From: Streptomyces sp. KL109B
GTDB lineage: Bacteria > Actinomycetota > Actinomycetes > Streptomycetales > Streptomycetaceae
Reading direction: 5' to 3'
Assembly (NCBI RefSeq): GCF_030766935.1
Contig: NZ_JASERL010000002.1
Location: 310,001-374,000, forward strand
DNA: 64,000 nt
Part shown: positions 15,573 through 23,848 of the stretch, one piece after another
Position numbering within the stretch: position 1 is the stretch's first letter
Layout: each line of letters begins with the position of its first letter
Made by a program: the position numbers and the translations under genes
The notes under the pieces: model-generated
Told to the model about the DNA's origin: nothing
Database searches by the model: none
Seen by the model: only the letters and a program-made list of their open reading frames with translations

Positions 15573-17732
15573 TCACCGCTGAACCTCCCAGCGCACCGCC
15601 TCGTCGAGGACGGATCGAGCACCGTCGAAGTCCGCCAGGCGGGCGGCGATGGTGCGGGCGGCTAGGTCCTCGGGCAGGGCGGCCGAGAACTTCAGTCCGC
15701 GTACGGCACGGGGGTTGACCTCGGGCAGGACCAAGTGATCCGCAAGATCAGCGCAGGCCGCCTGCCAACTCTGCGGTGTCATCTCCGAATTGAGACGAAT
15801 CCGCTCGTCATCGGGCTGTTGTACAGGATCGGCGAGGGACCCGAGGGAGGCAACGAGTGCGGCGTTGGCGCGGAAGCCGGCCCAGGTCCACCACTCGAGC
15901 TTCTCGCCCTCGCGGAGCAGGAGTGTCCCGCACGCGCTGACCTGCGAAGCCCGGTTCTCACGAAGCTCGGAAAGGCGAGCCTGCGCACGCCTGGTGAGAT
16001 GCACCGGCGGGTCCGCACCAAGGAGTATGTCGCGCATGGCGCGGGTCAGTGCGAAGGAGAGGCCGCTGAGGCCAAAACTGTCCCAACGTGCACGGCCACC
16101 GCCGTCGGCGGGTTCGACGAAGGCGCGCCGGCGAGTGAAGTCGATGTGGCCGACCTGCCAGCTGCGACCGCCGAGGAGCAACAGACGCGGCCCTTCGCGC
16201 TGTTCGAGAAGGAGCCGGGGGTCGATGGTGCCGAGGTCCTTGCGGCCGAAGTAGACGGTGAACTGTGGCGGGGCAGTGAAGGCCGCGGTGAGGTCCATGA
16301 AGTGGCGGCGGCCGAAGTTTTTCTCGGCTTCGGGGCCGATGAACAGCAGCCCTTCGTCGCTGTCGAGGAAGCCCTCGCCGACCAGGTACTTCATGATCGG
16401 CGCCGCGCTCTTGTCGAAGGGGGCGAGACCGTTCCACTCCTCGTACCAGGTGTTCTCGCCGAGGGTGTGCTGCTGCAGGGCAGCGGCAAGGATCTGCTGG
16501 GCGACAAGGTGGCGTGGCTGGGGCGGCGGAACGACCGGTTCCACCCAGTGGCGGCCCCAGAGAAGGAGCAGCGCCGCGGCCTTGAGGAGGTCGGATTCTT
16601 CGACGGCGAGGAAGAGCGCGTTGCGCACGGTCCCGGAGCGTCGCCCTGTGCGCCCCAGGCGCTGTAGGAAGGAAGCGACAGTGTCGGGGGCGCCGATCTG
16701 GATGACGCGGTCCAAGTCGCCGACATCGATGCCGAGTTCGAGGGTCGACGTGGAGACGATCACGCAGTCGCGGGCCTCGGCGAAGGCCTCTTCGGAACGG
16801 CGCCGTTCGTCGAGGGAGAGGGAGGAGTGGGAGAGGTACGTCGTGACACCGCGGATGCGGAGCTTCTCGCCGAGCTCCTCGACCTGTGCCCGGGAGTCAC
16901 AGAAGACGAGACGCTTTTCACCGCGGTGGAGGACTGAGATGAGTTTGGAGGCGTTGTCGAGGGAGCCTACGTAGTCGAGCTCGACGTCGCCGGGCGGCGG
17001 TGTGCTTCCCTCGCGCACCTTGACATGTACGCCGGGCGCGACGACACGGCCCGCACGCTCATGCGAACTTGCCCCTTGCAACCAGTGCAGCAAATCCTCG
17101 GGATTGCCGACGGTGGCGGACAGTCCGATGCGCTGGATGCGCCGCCCCACCAGGCGCTCGAGGCGTTCGAGCACGGCCAGCAGGTGCCAGCCGCGGTCGT
17201 CCGAAGCAAAGGCATGCACCTCGTCAACGACCACGGCCCGCACCCCTCCGAGCATGTGCTTGTGATCGGTCTTCTCGCTGATGAGCTGCGCTTCGAGGGA
17301 TTCGGGGGTGGTCAGCAGGATGTCGGGGCTCTCGACCCGCATCCGTTTGCGTGCTGCTTCCTGGGTGTCGCCGTGCCACAGTCCCGCCGTGCGGCCCAGC
17401 CAGCCCGCATAGGTCTGGAGGCGCGGTTCGAGGTTGTTGAGGAGCGCCTTGAGGGGGGCGAGATAGAGCACCGAGGTGCCGTGCCAGTCACCGGTTTCCA
17501 TGGCCGCGAGGAGCGGGAAGGAGGAGGCCTCGGTCTTGCCTCCCGCAGTGGGAGCGAGCAGCACGGCGTCCTCGCCGTCCATCAGTGGGTCGATCGCGGC
17601 TTTCTGCAGGGGTCGCAGGTCGGGCCAGCCGAGGGTGTTGACGATGTGGTGGAGAAGTACGGGATGCAGTCGGTCCAGCGGGTCCGGCCGGTCCACGGGC
17701 TCCGGGGGGCGATCCGCCGAGTCCTGCGCCAT
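15573..17732 (-). CDS. brxHI: BREX type 2 Lhr-like DEAD/DEAH-box helicase BrxHI
   Basis: A 719-residue superfamily 2 helicase. Motif I is PTAGGKT (about 61-67), then TTPES, motif II DEVH (about 170-173), motif III LSAT (IGLSATVGNPED), and motif VI in LQRLGRTGRRSG. The large C-terminal part resembles Lhr-type ATP-dependent helicases. BrxHI is a standard component of type 2 BREX (Pgl) phage-defence loci, where its precise role is unknown. The ATG at 17732 shares one base with the brxD stop (TGATG) and has GGAG upstream, indicating coupled translation. It is the distal gene of the leftward brxD-brxHI unit. Confidence 0.9.
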   Translation of the reverse strand: MAQDSADRPPEPVDRPDPLDRLHPVLLHHIVNTLGWPDLRPLQKAAIDPLMDGEDAVLLAPTAGGKTEASSFPLLAAMETGDWHGTSVLYLAPLKALLNNLEPRLQTYAGWLGRTAGLWHGDTQEAARKRMRVESPDILLTTPESLEAQLISEKTDHKHMLGGVRAVVVDEVHAFASDDRGWHLLAVLERLERLVGRRIQRIGLSATVGNPEDLLHWLQGASSHERAGRVVAPGVHVKVREGSTPPPGDVELDYVGSLDNASKLISVLHRGEKRLVFCDSRAQVEELGEKLRIRGVTTYLSHSSLSLDERRRSEEAFAEARDCVIVSTSTLELGIDVGDLDRVIQIGAPDTVASFLQRLGRTGRRSGTVRNALFLAVEESDLLKAAALLLLWGRHWVEPVVPPPQPRHLVAQQILAAALQQHTLGENTWYEEWNGLAPFDKSAAPIMKYLVGEGFLDSDEGLLFIGPEAEKNFGRRHFMDLTAAFTAPPQFTVYFGRKDLGTIDPRLLLEQREGPRLLLLGGRSWQVGHIDFTRRRAFVEPADGGGRARWDSFGLSGLSFALTRAMRDILLGADPPVHLTRRAQARLSELRENRASQVSACGTLLLREGEKLEWWTWAGFRANAALVASLGSLADPVQQPDDERIRLNSEMTPQSWQAACADLADHLVLPEVNPRAVRGLKFSAALPEDLAARTIAARLADFDGARSVLDEAVRWEVQR

Positions 17733-19054
17733 CACAGCTCCAGGTCGATGTCGTCGGCGGCCGCCGCGTTGCGTTCTACATCAGTCAGCTCACTCCCGGA
17801 CAGGGTGAGTTGATAGTGCACTCGTGGGTCGAAGTCCTCGAACTGATCGATACGGTCGAGGACGTCTCCGACGAGCTTCTTCAGGAAGATCCGCGGGGCG
17901 ACGCCGACCTTTCCGCCCAGACGCCCGCCGACGGCCCTGGCGAGGTCTCCGATGTACGCCTCGTCGGCGACCTCCGCCACCCGCGCCGGATCGCTCGCCC
18001 CGGCAGCGTACAGATCGCGGATCTTCAGCCCGAGCTGGACGAGGCGTTCCTCGGTGAAGCCGGGAAGCCGGAGCTGCACGGCACGCGGGTTGTCGAAGCG
18101 CGGGTCGGTGGTGAAATCGGTGGCGAGTCGCTGGGCGAGAGGGGCCAGCCGCTGCACCCCCTGGGGGCCGTCGTAGAAGGCCGGGGTGCCGGTGATCACG
18201 AGGTAGAGGCCGGGGAAGCGTCCGGAGTGCACCTCGTCGATGAGCTGGCGCAGCGCGTTGAGGGCCTTGTCGCGGGCGTCGGAGCGGACCCTCTGCAGCG
18301 TCTCCACCTCGTCGAGTACGACGATGAGCCCGGCGTGCCCGGTGTCGCGCAGGACGGTCAGCAGTCCCTGCAGAAATGCCAGGGCTCCGAAGTGGTCGAG
18401 GTCGCCTCGCACACCGGCGGCCTTGCGCGCCGCGGCGGACACGTGAGGCTGCCCGCCGAGCCAGGCGAGGACAGCCGCGGCCGAGGTCTCGTCGCCGGCT
18501 TCGAGTGCCTGCCGGTAGCCGCGCAGTGCGGCGGCGAAGGCCGGTGCATGCCGGGACACCTCGGCGAGCCGCGCCGACATCAAGCGGTCGACGGCGTCGC
18601 CGAGCTCCTCTTCGGCCACTCCGTCGGCGAGTGCGTCCTCCTCCAGTGCGTAGAACCAGCCGTCGACGACCTGCTGCATCGCGCTCGCCGGGAAGGCCGA
18701 TGTGGTGAGCCGCTCGATGAGCCGCCGATAGACGGTCTCGAGCTTGTGCAGCGGCGTCTCGTTCTCCGAGACCTGAATCTCACAGACCGCGAACCCGCGG
18801 GCCTTGCCGCGCTCGGCGAGCCACCGGGTGAAGAACGTCTTGCCGGAGCCGTACTCGCCGCGCACCGCTTTGAAGACGGAGCCGCCGCCCGCGACGGTGC
18901 CGAGTTCCTCATCGAGGGCGGGCGCGAACCGGTCGAGCCCAGTCGCGAGCAGATCGAGCCCCTGCTCGGGCACGGCCCCCCGCCGTAGCGCATCCACGAC
19001 ACCCCGCCGTCGTACGGCGCTGACCTGACCTCGTACGTCATTCACAGGCGCCAT
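17732..19054 (-). CDS. brxD: BREX type 2 ATPase BrxD
   Basis: The 440-residue P-loop protein has Walker A GEYGSGKT (about 66-73) and Walker B LIVVLDEVE (about 243-251), followed by RLPGFTEERL and a C-terminal helical region (GVAPRIFLKKLV). This matches the DUF2791-type BREX ATP-binding protein. BrxD is specific to type 2 BREX and related loci. The ATG at 19054 is chosen because residues encoded further upstream (to 19177) are Ser/Pro-rich and lie in the promoter region shared with pglW. Overlaps brxHI by one base. Confidence 0.88.
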   Translation of the reverse strand: MAPVNDVRGQVSAVRRRGVVDALRRGAVPEQGLDLLATGLDRFAPALDEELGTVAGGGSVFKAVRGEYGSGKTFFTRWLAERGKARGFAVCEIQVSENETPLHKLETVYRRLIERLTTSAFPASAMQQVVDGWFYALEEDALADGVAEEELGDAVDRLMSARLAEVSRHAPAFAAALRGYRQALEAGDETSAAAVLAWLGGQPHVSAAARKAAGVRGDLDHFGALAFLQGLLTVLRDTGHAGLIVVLDEVETLQRVRSDARDKALNALRQLIDEVHSGRFPGLYLVITGTPAFYDGPQGVQRLAPLAQRLATDFTTDPRFDNPRAVQLRLPGFTEERLVQLGLKIRDLYAAGASDPARVAEVADEAYIGDLARAVGGRLGGKVGVAPRIFLKKLVGDVLDRIDQFEDFDPRVHYQLTLSGSELTDVERNAAAADDIDLEL

Positions 19055-19297
19055 CCTCGCAAACCCGACCCGTGTGCTGCTCGGGCTCTGTGTGCGCGAG
19101 GGGCTTACGTCCTGCGGCCGCAGGGCGAAGGGCCCGTGTGCAGGGCGGGTAACAAGGGAGAAAGACAGTGATCGCACCCGTACAATCGAACGGGGTTGGC
19201 TACGGGAATGACGCTGCGTTCCGCCCCATGTGACCGTTCACCGCCTACCGGGGCCGGCCCTGATGAAGGAGCCGTGCGGGATCGGAGAGTCAGGCTT
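19055..19297. promoter_or_regulatory. Divergent promoter region of the BREX/Pgl locus
   Basis: These 243 bp separate the brxD and pglW starts and must hold the promoters of both arms. A TACAAT at 19181-19186 could be a rightward -10 element, but no good -35 hexamer stands at 16-18 bp before it. The pglW ribosome-binding site (GGAGAG) ends about nine bases before the ATG at 19298. I see no strong inverted repeat that would mark an operator. Confidence 0.4.
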
Positions 19298-22200
19298 ATG
19301 AAGAAGGGCCGCTGGACGGCCGTCGCTCCTTCCGAGTATCCGCATGAGCAGGCGGCCCTCGAGAGGATCCTCACGCCGTTGCCGGACGACGGTCCGTGGC
19401 GGGCATGGTCCAACTTCACCTTCGTCAGTCAGACGGGACACGTCCGCGAGGTCGACCTGCTGGTCGTGGCCCCCGGCGGCGTGCACATGATCGAGCTGAA
19501 GAGTCTGCACGGCCGGGTGGAGCGGCGCGGTGGCCAGTGGGTGCAGATCCCGCCGGGGAACCGGCACGGGCACGGGAGGGGGCTCGGCGATCCGCTGCGG
19601 CTCACCAACCAGAAGTCCAAGGAGCTGGCCTCGTTGCTGCGCCGCTACGGCGCGAAGGTGTACATCACTGAGGGCGTGTGCTTCACCGAGGACGGCCTCG
19701 ACGTGGCGCTGCCGTCGCACGAGCTCGCCGCGCACATCTACAACGGGGTACCCGCCCTTCTCGACGAGCTCCGGCTGCCGCCGCGCGAGGACCGGTTCAG
19801 GATCACGCCTCAGGACAGCGCCGCCATCGGCAAGGCGCTCGCCAAGGTTGGTATCGAGCAGGTGGTCAGGGAGGCGAAGGTCGGGCCGTTCATCCTGGAC
19901 AAGCGGCCCTTCGACACGGGTGCCACGTGGGCCGACTACGCGGGCAGGCACGAGCAGCTGTCCGAGACCGTTCGGGTACGTGTCCACCTGCGGCCCCGCA
20001 ATTCGAGCAGCGAGGCACGAGCGGCACTGCTCGATGCGGCCAGGCGGGAGGCCGACACGCTGAAGCGGATCCACCACCGCGGCGTGGTGCGCATCCGTGA
20101 CTACTACCCCTCCGACCACGATGCCGGCCCGGCGCTCACCTTCGACCACCATCCGGAGAGGCTGCACCTGGACGAGTTCCTCGACAGGTGGGGCGCGAAG
20201 CTCAACCTTGAGGACCGGCTCGCGATCATCCGCCAGCTTGCCGAGGCGATGAAGTACGCGCACGGCAAGCGGCTCTACCACCGCGTTCTCACGCCCCGCT
20301 CGATCCATGTCATCCCCCGCTACAGGGGCGATGCGGGGCGCGAGTTGAGTGAGGAGGAGCGCTGGCGGCGGCCCCTCGTGCAGATCTCCGACTGGCAGCT
20401 GGCTTCGCGTACGGTCACCTCCAGCGGAGTCTCCGTGGCGCCGTCCACGGTCTCGGGCGGCAACGTCGACGACGCCTCGGACCCTTACTTGGCACCGGAG
20501 TTGACCGCCCCGAAGGCGGACCCGGCGCGCATGGACGTGTACGGCATCGGCACGCTCGCCTATCTGCTCACCACCGGCAACTCCCCCGCCACGACCCGTG
20601 CGGAACTGCAGGCGCGCGTGGAGAACGGCGAGCGGCTCGCCCCGTCCGCGGTCCAGGACGGCATCCCGACGTTCCTCGACGACCTCATCGACGCTGCCAC
20701 CGCCCAGCAGCCTGACCGGCGGCTCGACGCGGTGGGCGACTTCCTCGAAATGCTGGCGGAGGTTGAGGAGGACCTGCGGCCTCCTGCTCCCGCGCAGGAC
20801 GAGGAGCGAGCGGAACCAGAAGTAGCCGACGACCTCGACCCGCTGGAGGTCGGACCCGGCACGCTCCTTCAGGGGCGGTGGCGGGTGCGCCGTCGCCTCG
20901 GTACCGGCTCCACGGCGCGCGCACTGCTCGTACTCGACGAACAGCAGGAAAAGAACGATGCTTTCGCGGTATTGAAGGTGGCGCTCGACGACGACAAGTC
21001 GGACGCGCTGGAGCGCGAGGCGCAGACGCTCGGCCGGCTGCGGGACTCGAGCATCATCCGCCTGCTCGTGCCCGGCACGTTCACCGTGGGCGGGCGCACG
21101 GTCCTCGCCACCGAGTACGTCGGCAACATCAAGGCCGAGGCGGACGACAAGCGCGACGACCGCACGGCACGGGACGAGACCATGGCGCGCGTCCTGGGCC
21201 GCCAGGGCCGTCTCACCATGGACGAACTGGAGCGGTACAGCGACAACCTGTTCAACGCCCTTTACTACCTGGAGGGCGAAGGCGTCTGGCACCGCGACAT
21301 CAAGCCGGACAACATCGCGATCCGTATCCGCCCCAACGGCACCAAGCAGGCGCTGCTCCTGGACTTCTCGCTGGCCGCCGTCTCGGCCCGCGAGACCGGG
21401 GCGGGCACGTCCGGCTACCTCGACCCGTTCGTCGGCACGGTCATGCGGAACCTGTACGACGACACCGCGGAGCGGTACGCACTCGCTGTGACGCTGCACC
21501 AGATGGCGTCGAACGAGCTGCCGCAGTGGGGCGATGGCTCCGTCACCCCACGGATGACGGAGCCCAAGGAGTGGCCGTACCCGACGGTCGCGTCGGAGGG
21601 ATTCGAGGACGAACTGCGCGACGGGCTCACCGAGTTCTTCCGCAAAGCACTGAGCCGGAACGCAAAGGAGCGCCACAAAGACCTGCGGGAGATGCGCACG
21701 TCCTGGCAGCGGGTGTTCCAGGACGCACAGCGCCTGGCCGCCAGTTCCGGCCACGAGTCCCTGCGGCGGCAGGGGCGGCAAGGGCAGGACCTTGCACCGG
21801 TGGGCGAAGCCGACCCCGCCGAGCTGCGCGACCAGCTGGCCGAGCTCGCCACCCGCGACACCCCCCTGGTGAGTGCGGGCCTCACACCGTCCGCGTACTC
21901 GATCCTGCGCGACATGAAACTCACCACGGTCGGCGAGTTCCTCGACCTGGCCAGCCGTAGGTTCATCAACCGGCCTGGGCTCGGCGCCCGTACCCGTACG
22001 GAGATCCAGCGCCGGCAGAAGGAATGGCGCGCCCGGCTCGGCTCACAGCCCGAGCAGGAGCCCGATGCTCCGGCGGGGGGAAAGGCGGAGACACCGGTCG
22101 AGAAGCTCCTCGAGCGCATGGTCGAGGAACGGCCCGACGCACAGGACATCGACCATCTGCTCGCCCGGATCATCCCCCCGGCCTCCGGGAGGACGAAGCG

Positions 22201-23848
22201 GCTGCACGAGGTGGCCGTGCACCTGCTGCGCGCGCCGGGCCCGGACGGCACACTGCCCGACCTCCCTGTATGGCCGCGCCAGTTCGAGGCCGCGGAGGCT
22301 GCCGGCGCCAACCAGGCAACCATCTCGGGTGAGTTGAAGAAGCTCCGCAAGCGCTGGGCCGAGGACGAGGGCCTGGAGGAGGTACGTGCGGCGGTGTTGG
22401 AGCAGCTCGGCGCGCTCGGCCGGGTCGCCTCCGTGGACGCCCTCGCCGGCTGGTTGCTCGGTACCCGCGGCTACTCCGAAGGGGGCCCGGAGGTACGGCG
22501 GGCAGCCGCGTTCGCTGTGCTGCGCGCGCTGATCGAACGCGAGCAGCAACTGCCGGTCGACAGCAGGGCTTTTCAGCACTTCGCCCCCTACAAGGCAACC
22601 GATCCGGTACGCCGCGCGGGCTTCCTGGCCCTTGAGGTGGACCCGGACAATGAAGCCGACGGCCCTGACACCCCGGCCGCACCCGCACTGCTCAGCTATG
22701 TGAAGCGCCTCGGCGACGCTGCCGACCGGCTCGCGGGACGCGCCTCCCTTCCGGGTTCCAGCACGGTCCTGGCCGAGCTGAGCGCGGTGAAGCTGCCCGA
22801 AGGCGACTTCCCCTGGGACAACCGCCGCGTCGCCAACCTCGCGGCCCAGGCCAGCCAGAACGCCGCGCTGTCCCCACGTCTCGAGATCTACCCGCGCGAT
22901 CTGGGTCTCGTTCGCGCGCTTCGGCTCACGCAGGCGGGGCTGGTGCAGATCCTGCCGGGGCTACCCGAGAAGCAGCAGCCGGGGCTGCCACTGCGTGAGG
23001 TTCTTGAGCGGGTGAATGACCGCTTCCCCGGCCTGGCTGCTGTGCAGGGGATGAAGGACCGGCCCGAGCAGCTACTCAAGGAGCTGCGCGAGGCTGGCTT
23101 CGATCTCAAGTACGTGGCCGAGAAGAAGGCCTTCCTGCCCAGGAAATTCGAGGCAGCCCTGTCGTACACGTCTGCCCTCAGCGGCAGCGGTTCCGGGACG
23201 GGCGGCCTCCTGGACCGGGAATCGACGGCGGCCCGGGCGGACACGCAACTGTCGGGTGCCGCGCGACAGGACGGCTTCCGGGTCCTTACTGTGCGCGCGC
23301 GGACCGCGCCGGTGGTGGGCCGGGAGCTGCACCGCCTGTACGGGGCGCGGGGTGTATCGGTCACCGAGCTGTTCCTGAAGGGGCTGCGGGGCGAACTCAC
23401 GGAGGGGCGGGCGATGCCGAGGTGGGACGTCATCGTCAAGGCGGACGTGCTTCCGGCTGCGCAGCGGCCTACTGGGTTCACGAACTTGGTGGGGGCGGTG
23501 TGGCAGGCCGTGCAGGGTGTGTTGGAAGGGGAGTTGGCGGCTTCCGATTCGGCTACGGATTCTGATTCCGGTGACGGCCGGGCCACCCCGATCCTGCTCA
23601 CCGATGCCGCCGTCTTCGCCCGGTATGACGGCATGCACGTTCTCGACCGGCTGACCGCGCTCGCCCGGCGCGGCGGCCGACCGTTGTGGGTTCTGGTTGC
23701 CCAGGACGACGAGACCGCCGTCCCGAAGCTCGCCGGGCGCCCCGTCCCGTACCTCGAAGTCCAGCAGGAGTGGATCCCCATCCCCAAGTCCTGGACCCTC
23801 ATGCACGAACCGAACGACCCGACCGCCCTCGAAGGAGCCACCAAGTGA
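19298..23848 (+). CDS. pglW: BREX type 2 serine/threonine kinase PglW with NERD domain
   Basis: A 1516-residue protein. Residues about 12-140 form a NERD nuclease-related domain (VREVDLLVV, HMIELKS). A first kinase-like domain follows (about 195-475) whose catalytic loop reads YHRVLTPRS, lacking the Asp. A second kinase domain (about 525-810) has GTGST, WHRDIKPDN at about 664-672 and LLDFSLA at about 687-693, where DFS replaces DFG. After a Gly-rich linker come a helix-hairpin-helix-like segment (TTVGEFLDLASRRF) and a long C-terminal region. PglW is the kinase of the phage growth limitation system. The ATG at 19298 has GGAGAG nine bases upstream; residues upstream of it have no family support. 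Overlaps pglX by four bases. Confidence 0.93.
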   Translation: MKKGRWTAVAPSEYPHEQAALERILTPLPDDGPWRAWSNFTFVSQTGHVREVDLLVVAPGGVHMIELKSLHGRVERRGGQWVQIPPGNRHGHGRGLGDPLRLTNQKSKELASLLRRYGAKVYITEGVCFTEDGLDVALPSHELAAHIYNGVPALLDELRLPPREDRFRITPQDSAAIGKALAKVGIEQVVREAKVGPFILDKRPFDTGATWADYAGRHEQLSETVRVRVHLRPRNSSSEARAALLDAARREADTLKRIHHRGVVRIRDYYPSDHDAGPALTFDHHPERLHLDEFLDRWGAKLNLEDRLAIIRQLAEAMKYAHGKRLYHRVLTPRSIHVIPRYRGDAGRELSEEERWRRPLVQISDWQLASRTVTSSGVSVAPSTVSGGNVDDASDPYLAPELTAPKADPARMDVYGIGTLAYLLTTGNSPATTRAELQARVENGERLAPSAVQDGIPTFLDDLIDAATAQQPDRRLDAVGDFLEMLAEVEEDLRPPAPAQDEERAEPEVADDLDPLEVGPGTLLQGRWRVRRRLGTGSTARALLVLDEQQEKNDAFAVLKVALDDDKSDALEREAQTLGRLRDSSIIRLLVPGTFTVGGRTVLATEYVGNIKAEADDKRDDRTARDETMARVLGRQGRLTMDELERYSDNLFNALYYLEGEGVWHRDIKPDNIAIRIRPNGTKQALLLDFSLAAVSARETGAGTSGYLDPFVGTVMRNLYDDTAERYALAVTLHQMASNELPQWGDGSVTPRMTEPKEWPYPTVASEGFEDELRDGLTEFFRKALSRNAKERHKDLREMRTSWQRVFQDAQRLAASSGHESLRRQGRQGQDLAPVGEADPAELRDQLAELATRDTPLVSAGLTPSAYSILRDMKLTTVGEFLDLASRRFINRPGLGARTRTEIQRRQKEWRARLGSQPEQEPDAPAGGKAETPVEKLLERMVEERPDAQDIDHLLARIIPPASGRTKRLHEVAVHLLRAPGPDGTLPDLPVWPRQFEAAEAAGANQATISGELKKLRKRWAEDEGLEEVRAAVLEQLGALGRVASVDALAGWLLGTRGYSEGGPEVRRAAAFAVLRALIEREQQLPVDSRAFQHFAPYKATDPVRRAGFLALEVDPDNEADGPDTPAAPALLSYVKRLGDAADRLAGRASLPGSSTVLAELSAVKLPEGDFPWDNRRVANLAAQASQNAALSPRLEIYPRDLGLVRALRLTQAGLVQILPGLPEKQQPGLPLREVLERVNDRFPGLAAVQGMKDRPEQLLKELREAGFDLKYVAEKKAFLPRKFEAALSYTSALSGSGSGTGGLLDRESTAARADTQLSGAARQDGFRVLTVRARTAPVVGRELHRLYGARGVSVTELFLKGLRGELTEGRAMPRWDVIVKADVLPAAQRPTGFTNLVGAVWQAVQGVLEGELAASDSATDSDSGDGRATPILLTDAAVFARYDGMHVLDRLTALARRGGRPLWVLVAQDDETAVPKLAGRPVPYLEVQQEWIPIPKSWTLMHEPNDPTALEGATK

